Assembly (NCBI RefSeq): GCF_009664365.1
Contig: NZ_CP044310.1
Location: 3,421,001-3,485,000 of the forward strand
DNA: 64,000 bases
Source: Paenibacillus xylanilyticus
GTDB taxonomy: Bacteria > Bacillota > Bacilli > Paenibacillales > Paenibacillaceae
Direction of reading: 5' to 3'
Shown here: piece by piece, positions 36,757-46,296 of the stretch
Layout of the letters: each line of letters begins with the position of its first letter
How positions within the stretch are numbered: position 1 is the first letter of the stretch
Notes under the pieces: generated by a model
What the model was told of the DNA's origin: nothing
What the model saw: only the letters and a program-made list of their open reading frames with translations
Database searches by the model: none
Position numbers and translations under genes: made by a program

Positions 36757-37124
36757 CGTGTTACCTTTCTTTATAACCTTAATGGTGACTATTATTAAAT
36801 AAATTATTGAACACAGACTTTCAGAGTAACACTGTTTACCAACTAGATCAATCTATTTAATGATGTTCAGGAGTTGTTTTTAATGGTATTTTTGCATAGT
36901 GTAAAGCAAGACACTTAGACGTATAAGCTCTGATTTAATTTTACATTAGACCTACGCTTAGGATAAAACAAAAAGACTCCGGCTCTCGAAGAGGAAGTCT
37001 TCAGAAATTTTACCCTTTAACTAAAATGGGAGGGATAATACGATAGACACTTTATCCCTTAGTGCATCATTTCTATATGGTATTCATAAAAAGCTAATTT
37101 TATCTGTTTTCCCCAGTTAGGTTT
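36757..37124. other. 368-bp intergenic region upstream of the ABC-F gene
   Basis: Contains the terminator of the oxidoreductase gene (36973-37001). The remainder should be the ABC-F promoter and leader. I looked for an attenuator or leader peptide with a ribosome site, as found before some resistance ABC-F genes, and found none that is convincing. Confidence 0.4.
36965..37001 (-). terminator. Intrinsic terminator of the MDR oxidoreductase gene
   Basis: Imperfect stem between 36973 and 37001, followed on the minus strand by a T-rich tract with five T in a row. About 125 bases past the stop codon. Confidence 0.65.
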
Positions 37125-38060
37125 TTAAAATGTAATGACAATTTTACCTACAGCATGATGTGTTTCACTCAAAGCATGTGCATCATAAATCCCCTGTCTG
37201 CTAAACGGGAATGTTGCCCCTACTATGGATTTCATCTTTTTGTCTTCCATCAGATCAGCTATTTTCTGCAATTGATCACCGTCTGGCTGCAGCCAAATCC
37301 CCTTTGCTAATACGTGGTGAGACTTAGCCATATCATGGTCGGGTTGACCAACAATAGTAATCAGTCTTCCGGTATTGGGTTTAAGCACTTTATAGCTGTT
37401 CTCAGCTACTACTCCACCCATCGTGTCAAATACTAAATCGATCTCTTTTAGAATCTCTTCAAATTTTTCCTTTTTGTAATCAATGACTTGATCCGCACCC
37501 AGTGAATAGAGAAGTTCATGGTTTTTTTCACTTGCTGTTGTAACAACGTGAGCGCCGGCATACTTTGCTAATTGAATGGCATACATCCCTACACCACCTG
37601 CACCAGCATGGATAAGTACAGTCTCACCTTCTTTTAGATGGCCATGTGTAAACAAAGCCTGCCAAGCCGTCAAACCTGCTAAAGGTACAGCCGCTGCCTC
37701 CTTATATGAGATGGAATCTGGTATTTTTGCCAGTAGGTGCTCATCAACGGCTGTATATTCAGCATATGTCCCGAAACGAGTGGTTTCAGGACGACTGAAT
37801 ACCCGGTCCCCTACGTTCCACTTCGAAACGTTTGAACCTATTTCAGAAATAACTCCAGCTGCATCCCAACCTAAGATAATAGGGAATTCCCAATCAAACA
37901 TTTGCTTTAAGTAACCTTCTCTTAATTTCCAATCAATTGGATTAATCGATGTAGCCTCTAGTTTTACAACCACTTGATTAGCTTCTGCCCTTGGTTTATC
38001 CACTTCCTGCTCAACTAACACATCTTTGCTTCCATATTGATTAATCACAATTGCTTTCAT
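37125..38060 (-). CDS. NADP-dependent oxidoreductase, zinc-free MDR (quinone oxidoreductase-like)
   Basis: 311 residues. GroES-like N terminus (INPIDWKLREGYLK, GWDAAGVISEIG) and a Rossmann domain with the motif HAGAGGVGMYAIQLAK. The Cys and His zinc ligands of true alcohol dehydrogenases are absent, so a QOR/enone reductase-type enzyme is likely. GAGGAG stands before ATG. Single gene with its own terminator. Substrate unknown. Confidence 0.9.
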   Translation of the reverse strand: MKAIVINQYGSKDVLVEQEVDKPRAEANQVVVKLEATSINPIDWKLREGYLKQMFDWEFPIILGWDAAGVISEIGSNVSKWNVGDRVFSRPETTRFGTYAEYTAVDEHLLAKIPDSISYKEAAAVPLAGLTAWQALFTHGHLKEGETVLIHAGAGGVGMYAIQLAKYAGAHVVTTASEKNHELLYSLGADQVIDYKKEKFEEILKEIDLVFDTMGGVVAENSYKVLKPNTGRLITIVGQPDHDMAKSHHVLAKGIWLQPDGDQLQKIADLMEDKKMKSIVGATFPFSRQGIYDAHALSETHHAVGKIVITF

Positions 38061-38248
38061 TTTTTGAACACTCCTCTAAGCTAATAGCATTTTACGTGCA
38101 ATCCCCGATTATCGATTTATATCTCGTCACTGCATTTTCATAAATTTGGTCATAACTTATGTTTCAACAACTAATACAAAGTTATACCAATAATCCATTT
38201 GAATTTTTACTAACTGCCTTTAATCATTCTAAAAACAAGATTACAAAC

Positions 38249-38281
38249 GAAAAAATACCTGCCCCCTCCCGGGCAGGTATT
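38249..38281 (-). terminator. Intrinsic terminator of the lipoprotein gene
   Basis: Perfect 11-base arms (38254-38264 and 38271-38281), then a T run on the minus strand; 46 bases past the stop at 38327. Confidence 0.85.
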
Positions 38282-38326
38282 AAAGGTGAATCGTATGAAT
38301 GGCTTACCAATGTCGATCACTAAATA

Positions 38327-39031
38327 TCAGTCCAGAAGACTGTAGATCTGAATGCTCTCCACCTTGGCATCCTTGATATGAAACGACATCACATCCACAT
38401 AATTGGACGGCTCGTAACGGAAGTCATCCTCTTCATCTGGAGCTCCATCACCTAGCAGTTTCCCCTCAGGGTAGGCGTTTTTGAGTGTATCCAGGCTGTC
38501 TCCTGCTTTAATGTTTCGTACTGTTGCATACTTAGGATCTGTTATCTCGATATGAAAGATGGAGTCTTGTTTCCCCTCCGGTATACTGATTGTTTTAATT
38601 TCCAGACCAGGATACGTATATACCTTTTCTGTAAAACCGATTAACGTATCCATGTTGGTTCCATCGTCGGCAGTGTACGTATGGGATTTCAGATTATCCG
38701 GTTTGCCGAGCATCTGTTCCATCTGTTCTTCATTCGCTGTGTCCGAAATCGCGATGGTGTGCTCATTATAGACAAAAGCAAGCTCCTTCAGCACCACATT
38801 GCCTTCCTTCTCCATCGAACCTTCCTTAATCGCTTCACCACTCTGTTCTTCGGAATTTTCAGAAGGTGGTGCTGTGGAATTCGATGCTTCTTCACCTTTG
38901 CTTTGTTCATTTGCTGTGTTCTGTCCGGTAGCTGGAGATGTAGCATCACTGGACTGACAGCCCGTTAATGCCCCCGTTAGTAAAGCACCTAGTACGATAA
39001 AACCTGCTGCTTTCTTGGTTAACTTCATCAT
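38327..39031 (-). CDS. Lipoprotein of unknown function
   Basis: 234 residues with a lipobox ending at Cys25 (GALTGC). A low-complexity Ser/Thr/Glu linker (about 26-75) is followed by a globular domain of about 155 residues without a family I recognise. GGAGGG lies before ATG. It is transcribed in the same direction as the upstream OmpR-type two-component system with a 125-base gap, so it may be its target or simply a neighbour. Confidence 0.75.
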   Translation of the reverse strand: MMKLTKKAAGFIVLGALLTGALTGCQSSDATSPATGQNTANEQSKGEEASNSTAPPSENSEEQSGEAIKEGSMEKEGNVVLKELAFVYNEHTIAISDTANEEQMEQMLGKPDNLKSHTYTADDGTNMDTLIGFTEKVYTYPGLEIKTISIPEGKQDSIFHIEITDPKYATVRNIKAGDSLDTLKNAYPEGKLLGDGAPDEEDDFRYEPSNYVDVMSFHIKDAKVESIQIYSLLD

Positions 39032-39156
39032 GATCCCTCCATAAATGTGTGATTTGTTCTTATGAAGTGATTATAAAAAAAGCATTTGTTAGTCTCATAA
39101 CAGAAATGTACCAATCTTGTAACGTTACCTAATTAGGCTTGGGTTTAGAATGCGGT

Positions 39157-40584
39157 CTACACACGAGGCAGAACAATCGTAACAGTCGTTCCTTCCCCGA
39201 TCTGACTTTCCATGTCGATATATCCATTAAAGCGCTCTACAATCTCCTTGCAAATCGAAAGTCCAAGACCTGAACCGTTCGCTGTACTTGCATTTTTTGC
39301 TCGGTAAAAGCGTTCCTGCACTCTCTCCAGTTCATCGCTCGCGATCCCGATACCTTGATCACGTATCCGAATAACGACCTCGTTTGGCGTATGTTCCATC
39401 TCTACATTAATCTGTGAGTGATTGCCTGAGTATTTGATAGCGTTGTCCACAAGGTTGGCAATCGCATGGGACATTAACATTGGATTGATGTTGGCGTAAA
39501 CTCTTGTTGTATCCTCATCATCCGGTTTTTCCTGTGCTTTACTAACCATAATCTTGATCCCTTTATCCTGGGCCTTCGCTTCCATATTCATTGCGACTTG
39601 CTGAATCAGTTCGTTCATTTCCGTTTTCTCGGCTTCCAGTTCGTTAGAACCAGCCTTGTCGAAGCGGGATAACAGCAACAGTTCATTAATCAAGCGTGTA
39701 AGTCGATCCGACTCCTGCAGCAGGTGACCGTAGATTTTTTGCAGTTCCTTGTTCTCATTCTCCCCTTCAACCAAGTATTGAGAGAAACCACGAATGGCTG
39801 CCAAGGGTGTTTTTAACTCGTGAGATACGTTGGAGACAAATTGTTTCTGGTACTGAATGTAATCATGCAGCTGACGCCCCATGGAATCCAGCCCATCTGC
39901 CAGCATGCCCATCTCATCCTTCCGGTTAAGATGAACTCTCCGAAACTCTTGTCTCGAGAAACTTTGCACTGCGCCAAGCAGCACCTTAATCGGCTTGGTT
40001 GTGTTGCGGGCAATCCACAGACTGGCTAACGTAATTAGCACAATGAATCCGCCTGCACCCACAAACAGGATATAACGGATTTGGTCCATAATCGCATAAA
40101 AGTACGAAATGTCGTCCACGAACTCATACACATAAGCATTTTCGTAAAATTGATTCTGAATGGGAGTTGCAAAATAAAGCAGGTGATCTTCCGTTACTGT
40201 GTAGGCATAACTGCCGCTCAGGGCTTTCTCAATATTTTTGTCAAAAATAAGCGGTTTGCCATCATTAATGATGATGCCATCCACAGCCAAGCCCAGCAAT
40301 TGCTTGGAGCTGTCGTAGATACGCACTTCTTTGCCTGATGCTTTCAGCTTCTCCAGAGCAAGTCTGACGATTTCCTGAGTCTGTGGCTCTCCTGTAGATG
40401 ATCTATGCTGTGCCAACACCTCACGGAAGGACAACTCGGACAGATCCGCCTTCTCCATCATCTGTTTTTCAATGGTAATGAAGCTGTAATAATCAATGGC
40501 TTTATTCACCGCAAAAATGATGATGCCAAAGGACAGTACGGAGAAAAATAAAAAATTCAGCAGTAACCGGGTTGCATACTTCAG
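39157..40584 (-). CDS. Sensor histidine kinase, HAMP-HisKA type, probable CTG start
   Basis: 475 residues if started at CTG 40584. The first NTG other than CTG is GTG at 40509, which would remove the first membrane helix (residues about 8-27). No ATG, GTG or TTG precedes it in frame within reach. GGAGG lies nine bases before the CTG, which overlaps the regulator's stop as CTGA. Order: helix 1, extracellular domain, helix 2 (about 175-195), HAMP, phospho-His in VSHELKTPLAAIRGF, HATPase with DNAIKYS and DQGIGIA. Pairs with the OmpR-type regulator. Confidence 0.88.
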   Translation of the reverse strand: MKYATRLLLNFLFFSVLSFGIIIFAVNKAIDYYSFITIEKQMMEKADLSELSFREVLAQHRSSTGEPQTQEIVRLALEKLKASGKEVRIYDSSKQLLGLAVDGIIINDGKPLIFDKNIEKALSGSYAYTVTEDHLLYFATPIQNQFYENAYVYEFVDDISYFYAIMDQIRYILFVGAGGFIVLITLASLWIARNTTKPIKVLLGAVQSFSRQEFRRVHLNRKDEMGMLADGLDSMGRQLHDYIQYQKQFVSNVSHELKTPLAAIRGFSQYLVEGENENKELQKIYGHLLQESDRLTRLINELLLLSRFDKAGSNELEAEKTEMNELIQQVAMNMEAKAQDKGIKIMVSKAQEKPDDEDTTRVYANINPMLMSHAIANLVDNAIKYSGNHSQINVEMEHTPNEVVIRIRDQGIGIASDELERVQERFYRAKNASTANGSGLGLSICKEIVERFNGYIDMESQIGEGTTVTIVLPRV

Positions 40585-41288
40585 GCCTCGCCACCTCCAA
40601 GTTGATAGCCGAATCCATAGATCGTCCTGACATACTTCGGTTCGTCCGCGTTATCCTCCAGCTTCTTCCGCAATCGCATGATGGTCATATCCACACTGCG
40701 ACTGTCTCCCATGAAGTCATATCCCCATCCGATCTGCAGCAGCTCATCCCGGGTAAAGATTTTGTCCGGCCTTCTGAGTAACGTTTCCAGAATTTTAAAC
40801 TCTTTGGCTGTTAAAGACACGGGCACACTGTTCTTCAGCACCCTTCGGCTTTCCAGATCAAATGTAAGCTCTTCATGAATGATGCGTGTAGATTTCACCT
40901 CAGTACCTTCACTGGATTCCTCCTTGCTCTCGTTTCTTCTCAGAATCACCTTGATCCGAGCGAGCAATTCACGATTGTCAAAGGGTTTGGTCATGTAATC
41001 CTCCGCCCCCAGCTCAAGTCCGAGCACCTTGTCGATAACCTCATTTTTGGCAGAGAGCATGATCACTGGAACGGCGCGTTTGCCGGTGATTTCCTTGCAT
41101 AGGTCATATCCGGAGCAGTCAGGCAGCATCAAGTCAAGCACCACTAAATCGGGTTGAAAAGATTCGAGCAAATGCAGGCCAGTTTTGCCATCCTCTGCGG
41201 TCTGCACATCGTAGTTTTCTCGCCTTAGCACCAGCTCAATTAAATCTCGAATTGCAATTTCATCATCAATGACTAGGATTTTCTTCAT
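40581..41288 (-). CDS. Response regulator, OmpR/PhoB family
   Basis: 235 residues. Receiver domain with Asp8-Asp9 and phosphoacceptor Asp52 (LVVLDLMLPD), Lys in TKPF. A winged-helix DNA-binding domain (about 135-230; LTAKEFKILETLL, RSVDMTIMRLRKKL) follows. First gene of the two-gene operon with the kinase. Targets unknown; divergent from the GlsB-type gene, whose promoter shares the 155-base gap. Confidence 0.94.
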   Translation of the reverse strand: MKKILVIDDEIAIRDLIELVLRRENYDVQTAEDGKTGLHLLESFQPDLVVLDLMLPDCSGYDLCKEITGKRAVPVIMLSAKNEVIDKVLGLELGAEDYMTKPFDNRELLARIKVILRRNESKEESSEGTEVKSTRIIHEELTFDLESRRVLKNSVPVSLTAKEFKILETLLRRPDKIFTRDELLQIGWGYDFMGDSRSVDMTIMRLRKKLEDNADEPKYVRTIYGFGYQLGGGEA

Positions 41289-41443
41289 TGTACACCCCTA
41301 TGTAGCCTTATTCTCCAGCTTCAATTATATTTAACCCAATCTTAGCACAGACACTTTAGGTTCCTCCACCAACTGGAAGATGAGGTATATTCCACTGAGC
41401 CCAACATAACTTGTAATAAACCCGAAGAAAGGAGAACAACTCA

Positions 41444-41701
41444 ATGGATCTGCTCTGGGTACTCATTGTTGGTGGACTTATTGGCTGGTTAAGCGGCAAC
41501 TTGATTGGGCGTGACGTACCGGGCGGTGTACTTGGGAATATCATTGCGGGTTTTATCGGTTCCTGGTTAGGAACAGAATTGCTGGGACCAAGGGGTCCAG
41601 TGATTGGCGGATTTCATATTATTCCGGCCATCGTTGGCTCGATTATTGCCCTGCTCATCTTCTTCGCTCTGGCACGCGGCGGAGCCTTCCGAAGACGTTA
41701 A
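41444..41701 (+). CDS. GlsB/YeaQ/YmgE family membrane protein
   Basis: 85 residues with three membrane segments and the Gly-rich family pattern (GLIGWLSGNLIGRDVPGG, NIIAGFIGSWLGTELLG). This family is known as transglycosylase-associated or general-stress membrane proteins. AAAGGAG stands before ATG. Monocistronic, followed by a bidirectional terminator. Confidence 0.92.
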   Translation: MDLLWVLIVGGLIGWLSGNLIGRDVPGGVLGNIIAGFIGSWLGTELLGPRGPVIGGFHIIPAIVGSIIALLIFFALARGGAFRRR

Positions 41702-41784
41702 CGAAGTGAAGCGGAAACCGATACCGTCGTTTATTAGAATTGTATTAAGATGCTGCCACGGCATGGTAGGTAAAGGATAAACAC

Positions 41785-41835
41785 AAAAGGACCGAAAGCA
41801 TTCATCGATGCAAGATGAACACTTACGGTCCTTTT
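41785..41835. terminator. Bidirectional intrinsic terminator
   Basis: Ten-base outer arms (41785-41794 and 41826-41835) with T-rich flanks on the plus strand, between the convergent GlsB-type and catalase genes. Confidence 0.75.
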
Positions 41836-41845
41836 TTGTACTGAA

Positions 41846-43243
41846 CTATCCCTTCTTCAGCGCAGCGATCTGGTGTGCTACACTTTCGGCTAATGTTGCA
41901 TCGGCCTCGAATAAATAGCCTAACACAATCGTCTGTATCTCATGAGAAACTGCCGATAAATCATGAGCGAGGTTCTGAACAAGATGATCCTGTTGAACTC
42001 CTGTTAGAGACTGGTAGAATTGTCCCGCTTGGGTGAAATTATCAGTCTTCGGAATATCGGATCGAACGAGCCGGCCAGCTACATAACGCCCTTCTCCGCT
42101 CGTTACCTGATCCGTCGGTGACCAGTTGGCTTGATGGTTAATCGGAATTTTGCGAAACTCCGATCCAAGGCGATGGCGCTGTGAATCCCAATAAATATTA
42201 CTGCGGCCTTGCAGCATTTTATCATCGGACAGCTCAGCACCATCCAGAAGGTTGGACGGGGAGAATGCCAGCTTCTCGATCTGCTCCTTATAATTCGTAG
42301 GGTTCTTATCCAAGACGAGTCGGCCAACGGGCAGAAGCGGGAATTGACGCACATCCCAGACTTTCGTGTCATCCAACGGATCGAACGGCAGCATTGCCTC
42401 ATCCTGTGGGTTCATCAACTGCACATACAGCCCATACTGGACGGGTGTACCTTGTGCAATCGTGTCATATAAATCTTTACCCGAATAATCGGGGTTCTCG
42501 CTAGCCAATCGAGCCGCTTCTTCCGCATCGATATATTGCTCTCCAGCTAATGGAATCCAGCGATATTTGACGTAGAAGCGTTCGTTCTTTGCATTTTTCC
42601 ATACATAGGTGTTAACACTGTGTCCTGGCGTATGGCGGAGGCTCTTGATCGTCCCTTCGTCCGAGTACAGTCGTACAACGAAATGGGTTGCCTCTGGTGC
42701 TCTAGCAATGAACCCCCAGAATCGATTCGGATCAATGAGATTGTTAACGGGTGATGGCAGGAAAGCATGAATTGACTCAGGAAACCGGATCGGGTCTCGT
42801 ACGAGAAACACGGGGATATGATTACAGAGCAGGTCGAAAACGCCTTGCTCGGTATAAAATTTCGTCGAAAATCCACGCACGTTGCGGGATGTATCGGGTG
42901 TTCCTTTGTTGCTGACCGCAAGTGAGAAACGAACGGTAACGGCAACCTGTTGCCCTGGCTTTTGCAAGAAGCACAGGTTCGTATAATCGGCCATCGAGTG
43001 TAGGGTTTCAAAATACCCCAATGCTCCGAATCCCTTTACGTGGACCGGGCGCTCTAAAATTTTTTCGTGGACAAAGGTTTCGAGTGTTTCATGCAGCAGA
43101 CTGTCCTGCTCCAGAATCGGCCCCCGTTCCCCTACTGTCTGTGAATGGTGTTCTGGCGACTGCTTGGCATGCCACTCGGATTGCACATTGCCTCCCTTCC
43201 TGCTTCGACTGTTTCCCTGATTATTAGCATTGTTAACGTCCAT
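41846..43243 (-). CDS. Catalase, haem-type monofunctional
   Basis: 465 residues, shorter than KatA-type enzymes. The distal His lies in RPVHVKGFGALGYF, the distal Asn in DLLCNHIPVFL, and the proximal haem Tyr in IYWDSQRHRLG, so the active site appears intact. The catalytic segment diverges from the usual VHAKGSGA. N terminus is polar and low complexity. AGGGGGCGG stands before ATG. Removes hydrogen peroxide. Monocistronic; convergent with the GlsB-type gene. Confidence 0.92.
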   Translation of the reverse strand: MDVNNANNQGNSRSRKGGNVQSEWHAKQSPEHHSQTVGERGPILEQDSLLHETLETFVHEKILERPVHVKGFGALGYFETLHSMADYTNLCFLQKPGQQVAVTVRFSLAVSNKGTPDTSRNVRGFSTKFYTEQGVFDLLCNHIPVFLVRDPIRFPESIHAFLPSPVNNLIDPNRFWGFIARAPEATHFVVRLYSDEGTIKSLRHTPGHSVNTYVWKNAKNERFYVKYRWIPLAGEQYIDAEEAARLASENPDYSGKDLYDTIAQGTPVQYGLYVQLMNPQDEAMLPFDPLDDTKVWDVRQFPLLPVGRLVLDKNPTNYKEQIEKLAFSPSNLLDGAELSDDKMLQGRSNIYWDSQRHRLGSEFRKIPINHQANWSPTDQVTSGEGRYVAGRLVRSDIPKTDNFTQAGQFYQSLTGVQQDHLVQNLAHDLSAVSHEIQTIVLGYLFEADATLAESVAHQIAALKKG

Positions 43244-43298
43244 TGGTCCGCCCCCTATACCTACATTCTCGGGGATATATATGCATGGCTAGGTACTC

Positions 43299-43319
43299 AA
43301 TATGACAGCATGTCATATT
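43299..43319. repeat. Palindrome upstream of the catalase gene
   Basis: Eight-base arms (43299-43306 and 43312-43319) around five bases, 56 bases upstream of the catalase start. It could be an operator; it does not match a PerR box. Confidence 0.4.
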
Positions 43320-43415
43320 CGGAAGCTGTATCTAGAACCTACAACGAACATCTACTGGGACAATCCTTGGTTTGAAACTTCGATGCGTTTTTTTAATAAC
43401 AGACCTGTGACAGGA

Positions 43416-44219
43416 TTATTCTCGCTGAACGTCCAGACTACTGAAAAATCGTTCAACAAAAACATCACCATATATTTTCTTCATATGTACTGTGTTAAAA
43501 ATATATTGATTCATATGCTCAAGATTGCGCAGACTGCGTACCAATATTTTCCGTTCATCGTCAGATAGATTAGGGTCATTTTCAATCTTCGTCATCGCAT
43601 TTTTCACACGTGAGGACACCTGTTCAACATACAGATGATTTTTGGATTTTGGCGGAATACATTGCGTCAGGTCACAGTTCACGAAACGAACACCTTCAAG
43701 GATGCAGTTTTCAAAATTGGCGATTAGCTTTTGTTTGCCATTTCCCTCAAACGTAATATCAATCAGCTTGCCGGTAAAGGAACAATTAACGATATTCGCC
43801 GCTTGTAAAATCCGGTCATTGAATCTGCACTTAACAAAAGTACAGTCGATGAAGGTTGCATTCTCCAATGTCATGCCTCTCATATCGCAGGAGGAAAACT
43901 CACAATTGGTGAAAACAGCTTCGCCCTTGGCAATGCCAACTGAGCGCAAGTCGGAACGAATAAATGTACAATGATCAATCATAGTATCCGCAAAAAATCT
44001 CGCATTGTTAAGATCGCAGGTATCAAACACAAGTTGATTCAAATTACAGTTCCAAAAAATAGGTGAACCAACATTCGAGTTTTTTATAGTCGTTCCGCTT
44101 ATCTTTACGTGCTCATACCTGACAATATCAGAAAATAATTCGTTATCTATGGACATACCAGACTCGAGTCTTCTCATCCTTCGCACCCTTACATTTTTCC
44201 CTTCAGAATCTCTTATCAT
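43416..44219 (-). CDS. Pentapeptide repeat protein
   Basis: 267 residues. Residues about 45-185 are built of A(D/N)LxX-type repeats (FWNCNLNQLVFDTCDLNNA, FTNCEFSSCDMRGMTLENA), predicting a right-handed beta-helix. A helical C-terminal part of about 75 residues follows. ATG 44219 has no good ribosome site; ATG 44177, after GCGAAGG, may be the true start. Some family members protect DNA gyrase, but most have no known role. Confidence 0.85.
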   Translation of the reverse strand: MIRDSEGKNVRVRRMRRLESGMSIDNELFSDIVRYEHVKISGTTIKNSNVGSPIFWNCNLNQLVFDTCDLNNARFFADTMIDHCTFIRSDLRSVGIAKGEAVFTNCEFSSCDMRGMTLENATFIDCTFVKCRFNDRILQAANIVNCSFTGKLIDITFEGNGKQKLIANFENCILEGVRFVNCDLTQCIPPKSKNHLYVEQVSSRVKNAMTKIENDPNLSDDERKILVRSLRNLEHMNQYIFNTVHMKKIYGDVFVERFFSSLDVQRE

Positions 44220-44373
44220 TAAAAATACACTATACTTTCAAATGCTGCTTCTAAAAGTGATGATTCCCTCTTAGATTTTTCAAGATATATCTATGTAACT
44301 AAAACCCAATATTCTAATTCCACCATCTCAGTTTAACAGGCAATTATAGATAATATATTATTCTGGCAGGATC

Positions 44374-44420
44374 AAAACAAACCGAAGGGTGTTTCAACAC
44401 AAGGCGGTTTGTTTTATTTT
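44374..44420 (+). terminator. Orphan terminator-like hairpin before the BCCT gene
   Basis: Eleven-base perfect arms (44374-44384 and 44405-44415) with an inner stem, followed on the plus strand by a T-rich tract. The flanking genes are divergent, so no gene ends here. A possible promoter (TTTAAC-16-TATATT) lies just upstream, which would make it a leader attenuator. Confidence 0.5.
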
Positions 44421-44509
44421 ATCAACAGCTGGCTTTCCGAAATATTACTTGCTGGACTAGTACATACTAAGGAAAAGTTGGATGAAGCTTACATAACGGG
44501 GGTCTCTTC

Positions 44510-46048
44510 ATGGTATTTACAATCACAATTATCATCGTAGCACTATTTGCGATATGGGGAGCCGTCGCTCCTGATCAGCTGGCTGATGCGGCTAACGTAG
44601 CCTACAACTTCTCTATTCAGAATTTTGGCTGGTTTTATTTGCTAGCAACACTGTTCTTCCTAATTTTCGCTTTCTATCTGGCATTCAGCCGATTTGGCAA
44701 TATCAGGCTGGGGGATGACGATGATGAACCGGAATATTCTACGGTTTCCTGGCTGTCCATGCTGTTTAGCGCTGGTATGGGCATTGGGCTGGTTTTCTGG
44801 GGAGTTGCTGAACCGCTATCCCACTATTTATCCGCACCGGAAGGAGCGGTACCCGAAACAACACAAGCCGCCAGACTTTCAATGCGTTATTCCTTTTTCC
44901 ACTGGGGGCTACATCCCTGGGCTATCTATACCGTCATCGGTTTAGCGCTCGCTTATTTCCAGTTTCGGAAAGGTTACAAGGGGCTGATTAGTTCTACCTT
45001 TATTCCTTTGATCGGTGAACGTCTAGCTGCAGGCTGGCTTGGCAAGATCATTGATATTCTGGCCGTCATTTCCACCATTTTCGGTGTTGCGACCTCGCTT
45101 GGTTTGGGTGCACTTCAGATCGGTGGGGGGCTGAATTACTTATTCAGCATTCCCAACTCAACGCTGTCCCAGGTTGTCATCATCGCCATTGTAACGGTAT
45201 TGTTTTTAATCTCGGCTACTTCCGGTCTGGATAAAGGTATTAAGATGTTGAGCAACACCAACCTCGTTATAGCTTTGCTATTAATGCTGTTTGTTCTGGT
45301 GACTGGGCCGACTTCTTTTATATTTGACACATTCACGACCACCTTGGGCAGTTACCTGCAGAATATTATTAACATGAGTTTAAGACTGACACCGTTCTCC
45401 AGAGAAACCTGGATTGGAACCTGGACGCTATTTTACTGGGCATGGTGGATCTCGTGGGCTCCTTTTGTTGGCACGTTTATCGCAAGGGTATCCAAAGGAA
45501 GAACCATTAAGGAATTTGTAATTTACGTCATGGTTATTCCAAGCCTATTCGGATTTATCTGGTTCTCCGTCTTTGGGGGAACAGGACTTCAGTTGGAATT
45601 GTTCAATGCCGCTCATCTGGCAGAAGCCGTCAAAGAAGACACAACGACCGCTCTATTCCTTATGCTGGAGCAGCTGCCTCTAGGCACGATTACTGCCTTC
45701 GTTGCTACTCTTCTGATCATGATCTTCTTTATTACGTCGGCCGATTCGGCTACCTTTGTCCTGGGCATGCTGACGTCAGATGGCAAGTTGGACCCGAGTA
45801 CAAGAGTAAAATTAACCTGGGGAATCTTGCAGTCCGCCATCGCGGTAGTCCTGCTGATCAGCGGGGGATTGAATGGCCTCCAGACGGCCTCCATTGTGGC
45901 CGCCCTGCCGTTCGCTGTTGTCCTTATCGGCATGTGTGTCTCCCTGCTTAAAGCTTTGCAGGCTGAGGACAGAGAACGCCGTCAGAAGGAAAAACGACAG
46001 CGCCAAAAACTGAAACGATTACTGGAGGAACAGGAACTCGCAAAATGA
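44510..46048 (+). CDS. BCCT family transporter (betaine/choline/carnitine)
   Basis: 512 residues, 12 membrane helices. BCCT signatures are clear: GMGIGLVFWGVAEP in helix 3, FHWGLHPWAIY, and WWISWAPFVGTFIARVSKGR in the helix 8 region. The C-terminal tail is strongly charged (about 30 residues rich in Lys, Arg, Glu), as in osmosensing members. ATG is the only possible start after TGA upstream, with GGGGG as ribosome site. It probably imports glycine betaine or a relative for osmoprotection. OpuD-like; precise substrate uncertain. Confidence 0.93.
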   Translation: MVFTITIIIVALFAIWGAVAPDQLADAANVAYNFSIQNFGWFYLLATLFFLIFAFYLAFSRFGNIRLGDDDDEPEYSTVSWLSMLFSAGMGIGLVFWGVAEPLSHYLSAPEGAVPETTQAARLSMRYSFFHWGLHPWAIYTVIGLALAYFQFRKGYKGLISSTFIPLIGERLAAGWLGKIIDILAVISTIFGVATSLGLGALQIGGGLNYLFSIPNSTLSQVVIIAIVTVLFLISATSGLDKGIKMLSNTNLVIALLLMLFVLVTGPTSFIFDTFTTTLGSYLQNIINMSLRLTPFSRETWIGTWTLFYWAWWISWAPFVGTFIARVSKGRTIKEFVIYVMVIPSLFGFIWFSVFGGTGLQLELFNAAHLAEAVKEDTTTALFLMLEQLPLGTITAFVATLLIMIFFITSADSATFVLGMLTSDGKLDPSTRVKLTWGILQSAIAVVLLISGGLNGLQTASIVAALPFAVVLIGMCVSLLKALQAEDRERRQKEKRQRQKLKRLLEEQELAK

Positions 46049-46086
46049 AGTTTCCTAGAGCTAATGTATACTTGATCTCTATAGAG

Positions 46087-46117
46087 AAGGCACCTGCTTT
46101 TAGGCGGGTGCCTTTTT
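46087..46117 (+). terminator. Intrinsic terminator of the BCCT gene
   Basis: Eleven-base arms (46087-46097 and 46104-46114) with one G-T pair, followed by T. Confidence 0.85.
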
Positions 46118-46296
46118 ATGAGACTTTAACGTATTTTTTCAACAAATATATTCGCTCCATTAACCTTAATATGACTGTTTATTAATTTCTCCAAATGGGT
46201 GTAAACCATTTTCCAGTAAAATACAATTAGACGAGATAAAGCAAGGTCATGTATGGTGATTACATAACAACAAATTTTGAGGAGTACTTTCACACT

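Noticed and set aside
36757..37124. Possible resistance-type attenuator or leader peptide (MQKYH) before the ABC-F gene
   Set aside because: The five-codon frame has no ribosome binding site and I could not fold a terminator/antiterminator pair downstream of it.
43299..43319. Palindrome before catalase considered as a PerR box
   Set aside because: Does not fit the PerR consensus TTATAATNATTATAA; kept only as an unassigned palindrome.
43145..43568. Plus-strand ORFs covering the catalase start and the pentapeptide gene end
   Set aside because: They lie antisense to two well-supported genes and show no family motif or ribosome site.
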